This document shows, in pieces, positions 17,681 through 22,960 of a stretch of 22,960 nt of DNA (its first letter is position 1; every line of letters begins with the position of its first letter). The DNA is taken from contig DAOTWP010000175.1 of NCBI GenBank assembly GCA_034435675.1, positions 1-22,960 on the forward strand. Direction: 5' to 3'. The notes below the pieces were generated by a model. The model worked only from the letters and a program-made list of their open reading frames with translations, was not told the DNA's origin and made no database searches. This stretch comes from DAOTWP01 sp034435675. GTDB taxonomy: Bacteria > Chloroflexota > Anaerolineae > Aggregatilineales > Phototrophicaceae. Position numbers and translations under genes: made by a program.

Positions 17681-17709
17681 GTTATTCGATACACCCTATT
17701 GTCCTTCAA
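17681..17709 (-). promoter_or_regulatory. Candidate promoter for the propeller protein
   Basis: Minus strand: TTGAAG (17709-17704), a 17 bp spacer, then AATAAC (17686-17681). Each hexamer matches consensus at four of six positions and the spacing is ideal. The start would fall near 17674, leaving a very short leader that still holds the AGGAA ribosome site. Confidence 0.4.
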
Positions 17710-17755
17710 ACAGCAAAACGTGCCAGCAAGCGCACACTGTCCAGCAGTCGCCAAA

Positions 17756-18379
17756 CTAACGGTAGTTCAGCGGCGGGATGAAATCATTTTCCTCAACCGT
17801 GATACCTTTGAAGTTTTCAAAGGTCAGGTCTTCAAAAGGCAGGTTCAGGTTCTTGCGCACGATGTCGAACAAGGCGGCATAGCTGGCAGGATAACGTGGT
17901 GCATCATGCAGGTCGAGCTTGTGCATCGCATTTTCGATGGCGCTGACATCGCCTTCGATTTCGACAAACTGACCGAACGGCATTTCGTCGAGTACGACTT
18001 CCGCGCCTTCGAGATCATAAGTCGTGCGGTATTTCTCATAGACCATATACGGCGCGTAGCCAAGCTGCCCCAGAATCAGATCCATCTGGGTAAAATCGCT
18101 TACTTCGACCTCTGCCTCGAAGCGGGCATGAATGCCGCTGGCGGCAGTGACGGACGCCCCTTTAAAGGTCAGATGCACGCGGTCATCCTCGCGCAGACGC
18201 AGAACGACATCGCGCCTGGTAAGGCTGCGTTCCGCGTTATCGTAGCGCAGGTTACGCTCAAACAGCCGTGGTTTGACCAGCTTTGCCTGGGCAGCTTCCA
18301 GCCGGGCAACCAGTGCGGACAAATCCGGGATATACAGTTTGACTTCGATTTCCAGCGTGCTTTTTTTTCCTGCACTCAT
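17756..18379 (-). CDS. CYTH-domain triphosphatase / class IV adenylate cyclase-like protein
   Basis: A 207-residue CYTH (CyaB-thiamine triphosphatase) domain protein. CYTH enzymes fold as an eight-stranded tunnel that binds triphosphates; members hydrolyse inorganic triphosphate or thiamine triphosphate, or make cAMP. The signature EIEVK (ExExK) is at residues 10-14, followed by alternating charged strands: VVLRLREDDRVHLTFKG, ARFEAEVEV, YEKYRTTYDLEGAEVVLDEMPFGQFVEIEG. Those Arg, Lys and Glu side chains line the tunnel in the family. No CHAD domain is fused. The gene follows the Ppx/GppA gene by 18 bp and probably shares its transcript, favouring a polyphosphate or triphosphate role over cAMP synthesis (inference). 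Confidence 0.9.
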   Translation of the reverse strand: MSAGKKSTLEIEVKLYIPDLSALVARLEAAQAKLVKPRLFERNLRYDNAERSLTRRDVVLRLREDDRVHLTFKGASVTAASGIHARFEAEVEVSDFTQMDLILGQLGYAPYMVYEKYRTTYDLEGAEVVLDEMPFGQFVEIEGDVSAIENAMHKLDLHDAPRYPASYAALFDIVRKNLNLPFEDLTFENFKGITVEENDFIPPLNYR

Positions 18380-18397
18380 ATGGCGTTATCTCCACGC

Positions 18398-20002
18398 TTA
18401 TTGATCGTCACCCGGTTGCACAATATCCAGTTTAATCCCAAATGCCTGCTCGAAAACATCGCGATGATTGTCAACTGCCCAGACCGCTACACGCGCATCT
18501 CCGCCCACCACCAGTTGGATTGTCGCCCGGCGGTTGTGGGCACGAATACGCACATCGCGGACAGACCCATCACGCGGGCGGTCAAGCTGCTCTGCCAGGC
18601 GCAGCAGGGCGCTGAGCTGCTGCACACGTTTGTGATCGCCTTTTTCCAGCAGCGGCGCGAATTCGTCCACCGTCACCTTGCCCTTGCGGTGATAACGGGT
18701 GAGCAGGGCAATGATCGCTGTTTCGCGGTGGGTGTAGCCCGGCAGCCCGGCATTGATAATCAGATAGGCACCGTGCAGATGATGGTCGTGGTAATCTACT
18801 GATACCCCAATATCGTGCAGCATGGACGCCGCCCACAGGAGTTCACGCTCTGCCGTGCCCCACAACGCTACCCGTTCCGGCATTTGTGCGCGCATCTGGT
18901 CAAACATGGACAGGGTAAGCTGTGCCACATGGCGCGCGTGCTGTTCCTGAAAATGATACAGGTGCGCCAGATTCAGTACCGACGCCTGACGCACGTCCGC
19001 CAGCACCGGCAGCCCTTCAACCTGCGGCAAAAAACGCTCGTAGAACAGCCCTTCGCGCATGCCCTGACTGCTGATCGTCAGGGAGTCAAATCCACTGTGT
19101 TTCATTGCCTGCAGAATGACCAGTGCGCCCGCCAGCGAAATATCGGCGCGGTCTGCCTTCATACCCGGCAGCCGCTTGCGGGAGGCAATATCCATGCTGG
19201 CAAGTTGGTCATAGACTGCCTCAATCTGCTGGAGCGACAGTGTATAGCCGTGCAGCGTCTCCAGCGGGTAATTGCTCATCTTCTGCGCCAGCCTGCCAAT
19301 TAAGCGCAGGGTGCCACCCTCACCAATCAGGGTCATATTCGCGCTGCCATTGAACCATTCGAGTTTAGCGTATTGGCGGCGCAAATGCTCATGCAAGCGT
19401 TCCAGTTCGCGGAATGTCGGTGGGTCATAGGGCAGAAATTCTTCTGTGACGACCACCGCGCCCAGCGGCAGGCTGGCAGTGGCGGTCATGCGCCGATCCT
19501 CCACGCGGGTGACTTCCAGCGATCCCCCGCCCAGATCAAGCACAAAGCCATCACGCAGGGTCGTGCTGTTAACTGCCGCCAGATAGCCGTAATACGCTTC
19601 TTCCTCATCGGTCAGCACACGCACTTGCAGCCCACTGGTGGCAGCAACCTGCGCCAGGAATTCGTGCTGGTTGTGTGCGCGGCGAATGGCGCTTGTGCCT
19701 GCTACGAGGATTTCGCTGATGCCTGAGGCGCGGCAGAAGGCGGCGTAAACCTGCGCCGCGCGGATTGCCCGCTGCATCGCGGCTGGCTGGATCCGGTCGT
19801 CCTTGCCTATGCCCTCGCTCAGACGCACCGCCTCGCGCACTTCATCAATCATCTTGAAACTCAACTGTGGCACATACTCAATGACAATCAACCGGAAACT
19901 GTTGCTGCCCATGTCAATGACAGCAAGCCGCCGGGACTGGCGGTAGACGTCGCTGTGCACGCTGAAGATGTTCTGGTTGGTCGCGGGCAATGTGTTTTCC
20001 AT
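18398..20002 (-). CDS. Ppx/GppA phosphatase with C-terminal HD domain
   Basis: A 534-residue exopolyphosphatase / guanosine pentaphosphate phosphohydrolase family protein. ASKHA-fold motifs: phosphate-1 AVIDMGSNSFRLIV near the N-terminus, VAGTSAIRRA, VLTDEEEAYYGYL with the probable catalytic Glu, and phosphate-2 FVLDLGGGSLEVT. The C-terminal half carries an HD-type helical domain with AASMLHDIGVSVDYHDHHLHGAYLI. It should remove phosphate from polyphosphate or pppGpp; which one cannot be told from sequence. The start is uncertain: an ATG at 20002 is chosen, but a TTG at 20014 overlaps the upstream stop (TTGA) and would add four residues; neither has a strong ribosome site. It lies between a small unknown gene upstream and the CYTH gene 18 bp downstream. 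Confidence 0.93.
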   Translation of the reverse strand: MENTLPATNQNIFSVHSDVYRQSRRLAVIDMGSNSFRLIVIEYVPQLSFKMIDEVREAVRLSEGIGKDDRIQPAAMQRAIRAAQVYAAFCRASGISEILVAGTSAIRRAHNQHEFLAQVAATSGLQVRVLTDEEEAYYGYLAAVNSTTLRDGFVLDLGGGSLEVTRVEDRRMTATASLPLGAVVVTEEFLPYDPPTFRELERLHEHLRRQYAKLEWFNGSANMTLIGEGGTLRLIGRLAQKMSNYPLETLHGYTLSLQQIEAVYDQLASMDIASRKRLPGMKADRADISLAGALVILQAMKHSGFDSLTISSQGMREGLFYERFLPQVEGLPVLADVRQASVLNLAHLYHFQEQHARHVAQLTLSMFDQMRAQMPERVALWGTAERELLWAASMLHDIGVSVDYHDHHLHGAYLIINAGLPGYTHRETAIIALLTRYHRKGKVTVDEFAPLLEKGDHKRVQQLSALLRLAEQLDRPRDGSVRDVRIRAHNRRATIQLVVGGDARVAVWAVDNHRDVFEQAFGIKLDIVQPGDDQ

Positions 20003-20010
20003 AGGACTGC

Positions 20011-20514
20011 TCAATTCGGTATTTCGCGGAAGGCTTCTGGCAACTGCTGGCGCAGGGTATCCACCAGCCCGGCATATTCCGCCGGGGGGGCTTGCGGGCT
20101 GAGCAGCACACTCTTGAGAAAACTGCCTGCGCCGCGCTCCACCAGCCAGAGATCCGCCCCAAAGAACGGAATGTTCGTCTGATCTGCCAGTTTATCAAAT
20201 TGCAAGTGCTGCAACGCCAGTGCCAAAGCCTGGTAACGGGCGGCGGGAATAACATACTGAAGCGGCTGATGCCCAAACGCCCCGCGAAACGCGATGCTCA
20301 GCAGGGCATCGGTCTGTGCTGTGGCGGCAAGTCTCTCTGGCTGTGTTTCGGTGCGCCAGGTCAGTGTGGCAACCGAATCGCAGGCACGGCGGTCAGAATA
20401 GACCACGGTCACCCGATAAACGGCGCGCACGGTGGGTTCGCGCACGACGACTTTCAACGGTAACGCGCCCACGTGTTCGGCAACCTGTCTCAGAGTATAG
20501 ATGTGATGCTGCAT
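20011..20514 (-). CDS. Hypothetical protein, first gene of the ppx-CYTH unit
   Basis: A 167-residue soluble protein that I do not recognise. It has no signal peptide, membrane helix or obvious catalytic motif. The N-terminal half (LPLKVVVREPTVRAVYRVTVVY...ATLTWRTETQ) reads as beta-strands. The C-terminal half (AARYQALALALQHLQFDKLADQ, then a final AEYAGLVDTLRQQLPEAFREIP) reads as helices. An in-frame stop lies just before the ATG at 20514, and no good ribosome site precedes it, so a later start is possible. Its TGA is nine bases from the ppx ATG and overlaps an alternative TTG start, so it is very likely co-transcribed with ppx. The coding call rests on this spacing, residue composition and the lack of a better overlapping gene. 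Confidence 0.68.
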   Translation of the reverse strand: MQHHIYTLRQVAEHVGALPLKVVVREPTVRAVYRVTVVYSDRRACDSVATLTWRTETQPERLAATAQTDALLSIAFRGAFGHQPLQYVIPAARYQALALALQHLQFDKLADQTNIPFFGADLWLVERGAGSFLKSVLLSPQAPPAEYAGLVDTLRQQLPEAFREIPN

Positions 20515-20675
20515 GTTGCGTCAACAGTTCGCTGGATTGCATAACCGGCTGCGTGTGCAGGGGCACAGCGCACGACTGCGTCTGCAAGGATCTATGCCGC
20601 CGCGCGCTGTACTCCCTCAATCGAATGCTCCCCCAGGATCACCTGAGTGTCTATCCGTAAAAGTTCATCAAGCTG

Positions 20676-20693
20676 GGCGAGGCATGCCCCGCC
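20676..20693. terminator. GC-rich imperfect palindrome, possible terminator
   Basis: GGCG-A-GG-CATG-CC-C-CGCC: a seven-position stem with one A/C mismatch around a CATG loop, in the 212 bp gap downstream of the MDR oxidoreductase stop. The T-rich stretch on the minus strand is weak and displaced (AACTTTT), so it may instead be a protein-binding site. The rest of this gap (20515-20726) presumably holds the promoter for the unknown-ppx-CYTH genes, but I could not pick one with confidence. Confidence 0.3.
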
Positions 20694-20726
20694 GCTACAA
20701 GAAAATCTGGTTTCTCGGATAGATAC

Positions 20727-21764
20727 TTATGCGATTTCCAGGACGACCTTGCCAAACACCTCAAAATCCGACAATACGCGCTGTGCTTCGCGCGCGTCCG
20801 TAAACGGGAACGTCGCGCCAATCACCGGTTTCAGCTTGCCTTCAAAGACCAGGTGCATCACCCGCACGTAGTCCTGATGCGGACCCATCGTGCTGCCGAT
20901 GATGCTTACCTGCCGGGCAAAGACCTGTCGCAAATCGAGTTCGGTCAGGGGACCGCTGGTGTTGCCCACGACCAGAATACGCCCACCGATGCGCGCTGAA
21001 CGAATGCTGTCCCCAAAGGTGGCGTGCCCAACATTGTCAATGACGACATCCACTCCCTGTTTGTCCGTCAGCTTGTACAGCGCTTTGGACCAGTCGGGGG
21101 TTTCCTCACGGTTGATAGTCACGTCCGCGCCCAGGTCACGCGCTTTTTCGCATTTCGCGGCAGTGCTGCCCACCGCGTAGACCTTTGCGCCTGCCAGTTT
21201 GGCGATCTGGATGCTGGCGCTGTTGACGCCGCCGCCAGCGCCGACGATCAGCACACTTTCGCCCGGACGCAGCCCGCCGCGTGTAACCAGCGAGTGCCAT
21301 GCCGTCAGGTAGACCAGCCCTGCTGCCGCGCCTTCGGCATAGCTGATGTGCTGGGGTAGTTTGATCAGGTTGCGGGCGGGGATGACAACATACTCCGCCG
21401 CGACTCCCGGCGACCCTTCACCGAGGATATGCATGTGGCGCGTCTGGTTTTCCATGCCGGTCAGCCACGACGGGCTGTGCTCGTCCACAATGGTCGGGTT
21501 GATGGCGACGCGATCACCGGGGGCGAATCCGCTCACGCCTGCGCCTACCGCATCCACAGCGCCCGCGCCATCGGCACAGATGACATGCGGCATCGCCAGC
21601 TTCAAGCCGGGCCAGCCAAACCGCACCCACAGATCAAGACGGTTCAGCGCCGCCGCGTGCATCTTCAGGCGCACTTCTCCCCATGCAGGCTCTGGCAGGG
21701 GCAAATCCTCCGCCATACCCACCACTTCCGGTCCGCCATGTCCAAAAATTACGGCTCCACGCAT
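20727..21764 (-). CDS. MDR-family (alcohol dehydrogenase/quinone oxidoreductase-like) enzyme without zinc ligands
   Basis: A 345-residue medium-chain dehydrogenase/reductase. The N-terminal GroES-like domain (MRGAVIFGHGGPEV...) is followed by a Rossmann domain (VLIVGAGGGVNSASIQIAKLAGAKVYAVGS), GVDVVIDNVGHATF and the C-terminal IGSTMGPHQDYVRVMHLVFEGKLKPV. These predict NAD(P)H-linked reduction of a carbonyl or enoyl substrate. It resembles MDR enzymes that carry a structural zinc loop with four Cys, but its loop (NPTIVDEHSPSWLTGMENQT...ILGEGSPG) keeps the length and lacks every Cys. The catalytic zinc ligands are also absent (ALNRLDLW, ICADGAG). It should therefore act as a zinc-independent reductase. 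It lies 51 bp downstream of the acyl-CoA dehydrogenase gene on the same strand, suggesting a shared acyl-CoA or aldehyde-related pathway. Confidence 0.9.
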   Translation of the reverse strand: MRGAVIFGHGGPEVVGMAEDLPLPEPAWGEVRLKMHAAALNRLDLWVRFGWPGLKLAMPHVICADGAGAVDAVGAGVSGFAPGDRVAINPTIVDEHSPSWLTGMENQTRHMHILGEGSPGVAAEYVVIPARNLIKLPQHISYAEGAAAGLVYLTAWHSLVTRGGLRPGESVLIVGAGGGVNSASIQIAKLAGAKVYAVGSTAAKCEKARDLGADVTINREETPDWSKALYKLTDKQGVDVVIDNVGHATFGDSIRSARIGGRILVVGNTSGPLTELDLRQVFARQVSIIGSTMGPHQDYVRVMHLVFEGKLKPVIGATFPFTDAREAQRVLSDFEVFGKVVLEIA

Positions 21765-21815
21765 GCTGTTATCTCGTTCCTGTTGCGGCGCGCAACGGAC
21801 TGTGACGAATTGCCA

Positions 21816-22960
21816 TCAGCGCAGCCCCAGTTCATTGCGGGCGATGACCAAACGCTGCACTTCGCTTGTGCCTTCGTAGATACGGGTGATGCGCGCATCG
21901 CGGTAGTAACGTTCAACCGCGAGTTCCTTGCTGTAGCCCATGCCACCATGAATCTGCACTGCCTCGTCGGTGATGAAGGCGGCGGCTTCACTGGCGAACA
22001 GCTTTGCCATGCTTGCCTCCAGCGAGTAGCGCCCGCCGGTCACTTTGGCGCGTTCTTTCGCCAGCACCGCGTTGTAGATCAGCAGGCGCGCGGCTTCCAG
22101 CCGGGTTTTCATGTCGGCAATCTTCTGCTGGATCATCTGCAAATGCCCAATCGGTCCGCCGAATGCCTGCCGCGTCCTGGCATACTCCAGCGATGCCTCG
22201 TAGGCAGCTTCGGCGATGCCCAGCGCCTGCGCCGCGATGCCGATGCGCCCGGCGTCCAGCACAGTCATGGCAATCTTAAAGCCCTTGCCCACTTCGCCCA
22301 GCACGTTTTCGACCGGGCAGGCGTAATCTTCAAGAATGAGTTCGCTGGTGGCGCTGGCGCGGATACCCAGTTTGGGTTCTTTTTTCCCGCGAATAAAGCC
22401 CGGTTTATCGGTTTCGATAATGAACGCGGTAATGCCGTTGTGCCCTTTGCTGGGGTCGGTCATGGTGAACAGCACCACATAGTCGGCAACCGGACCGCTG
22501 GTGACCCAGCTTTTGCGCCCGTTGATGATATAGTGTGTGCCCTCCGCGTTCAGCATGGCGCGACTTTGCATGGTCCCGGCGTCACTGCCCGACATTGGTT
22601 CGGTCAGGCTGTACGCGCCAATTTTTTCGCCGCGCGCAATTGGGCTGACGTATTTACGCTTCTGTTCGTCGGTGCCAAATTTCAGAATGCCGTGACAGTA
22701 CAACGAATTATTGACACTGACAATGGTGCTGTGGCTGGCATCCGCTTTGGCAATCTCAATCATGGTCAGTACATAGGCAAGCGAGTCCATTCCCGCGCCG
22801 TCGTATGCTTCGGGCACTTCAATGCCCATCAAGCCCATTGCGCCTGCCTTGCGGATCGTCTCCAGCGGAAACTCACCGCTTTCGTCCAGTTCAGCCGCCA
22901 CTGGAACAATTTCTTTCTGCGCGAAATCGCGAACGGCACGCTGAAGCGCGAGATGTTCCT
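21816..22960 (-). CDS. Acyl-CoA dehydrogenase (short/branched-chain type), 5' partial
   Basis: A flavoprotein of beta-oxidation or branched-chain amino acid breakdown, forming an alpha,beta-enoyl-CoA and passing electrons to ETF. The frame is open to the window edge (EHLALQRAVRDFAQKEIVPVAAELD), so only about ten or so N-terminal residues are probably missing; an apparent GTG start at 22901 lies inside the first helix and is not the true start. Motifs: SLTEPMSGSDAGTM over the flavin, NGRKSWVTSG, LEYARTRQAFGGPIG, VQIHGGMGYSKELAVERYYRDARITRIYEGTSEVQR. The Glu of YEGTSE is the catalytic base of the short-chain, butyryl- and short/branched-chain enzymes, unlike isovaleryl-CoA dehydrogenase, which places it elsewhere. 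Exact substrate cannot be set by eye. It precedes the MDR enzyme in the same direction. Confidence 0.95.
   Translation of the reverse strand, partial: EHLALQRAVRDFAQKEIVPVAAELDESGEFPLETIRKAGAMGLMGIEVPEAYDGAGMDSLAYVLTMIEIAKADASHSTIVSVNNSLYCHGILKFGTDEQKRKYVSPIARGEKIGAYSLTEPMSGSDAGTMQSRAMLNAEGTHYIINGRKSWVTSGPVADYVVLFTMTDPSKGHNGITAFIIETDKPGFIRGKKEPKLGIRASATSELILEDYACPVENVLGEVGKGFKIAMTVLDAGRIGIAAQALGIAEAAYEASLEYARTRQAFGGPIGHLQMIQQKIADMKTRLEAARLLIYNAVLAKERAKVTGGRYSLEASMAKLFASEAAAFITDEAVQIHGGMGYSKELAVERYYRDARITRIYEGTSEVQRLVIARNELGLR

Noticed and set aside
17699..18802. 367-codon plus-strand open frame opposite CYTH and ppx
   Set aside because: It spans two well-supported minus-strand genes and their junction and shows no motif of its own.

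Overview
This 22.96 kb window is GC-rich, gene-dense bacterial chromosome. I infer a Chloroflexota (Anaerolineae-like) origin. The basis is the gene mix: stand-alone large subunits of B12 acyl-CoA mutases, a DUF4058 protein of the 'MPIxSRKNxYPG' type, a DUF433/DUF5615 pair and a PreP-like M16C peptidase. This is taxonomic judgement from style, not a computed placement. No tRNA, rRNA, CRISPR array, transposase or phage gene was seen.

Layout: (1) 2-5131 (+), dnaE, the replicative DNA polymerase III alpha subunit. It is cut at its 5' end by the window edge and interrupted by a 425-residue intein (2225-3499) carrying a LAGLIDADG endonuclease. (2) 5214-5824 (-), a DUF433/DUF5615 (VapBC45-like) toxin-antitoxin pair. 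(3) 5916-7595 (-), a B12 acyl-CoA mutase large subunit with isobutyryl-CoA-mutase active-site residues. (4) 7715-8755 (-), a degenerate flavin disulfide-reductase-like protein. (5) 9054-11975 (+), a PreP-like M16C zinc peptidase. (6) 12022-16131 (-), a tight co-directional run: methylmalonyl-CoA-mutase-type large subunit, TIR protein, DUF4058 protein, second TIR protein. (7) 16269-17660 (-), a secreted beta-propeller protein. (8) 17756-20514 (-), an unknown 167-residue protein, an Ppx/GppA-HD phosphatase and a CYTH triphosphatase. (9) 20727-22960 (-), a zinc-less MDR oxidoreductase and a partial acyl-CoA dehydrogenase.

How the genes fit together: the two mutases, the acyl-CoA dehydrogenase and perhaps the MDR enzyme point to short- and branched-chain acyl-CoA metabolism linked to the propionyl/methylmalonyl-CoA route. 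The mutase B12-binding subunits, MeaB-type chaperone and epimerase lie outside the window. The Ppx/GppA and CYTH pair points to polyphosphate, triphosphate or (p)ppGpp turnover.

The best candidate for an undescribed system is the TIR-DUF4058-TIR cassette. Two paralogous TIR proteins (about 56% identical by hand alignment, both keeping a Glu at position 174) flank a protein with a PD...ExxSPxNK pattern resembling PD-(D/E)XK nucleases. One TIR gene is joined to the DUF4058 gene by an ATGA overlap. The second strongest signal is the dnaE intein, whose endonuclease part is visibly poorer in GC than both its splicing halves and the host gene.
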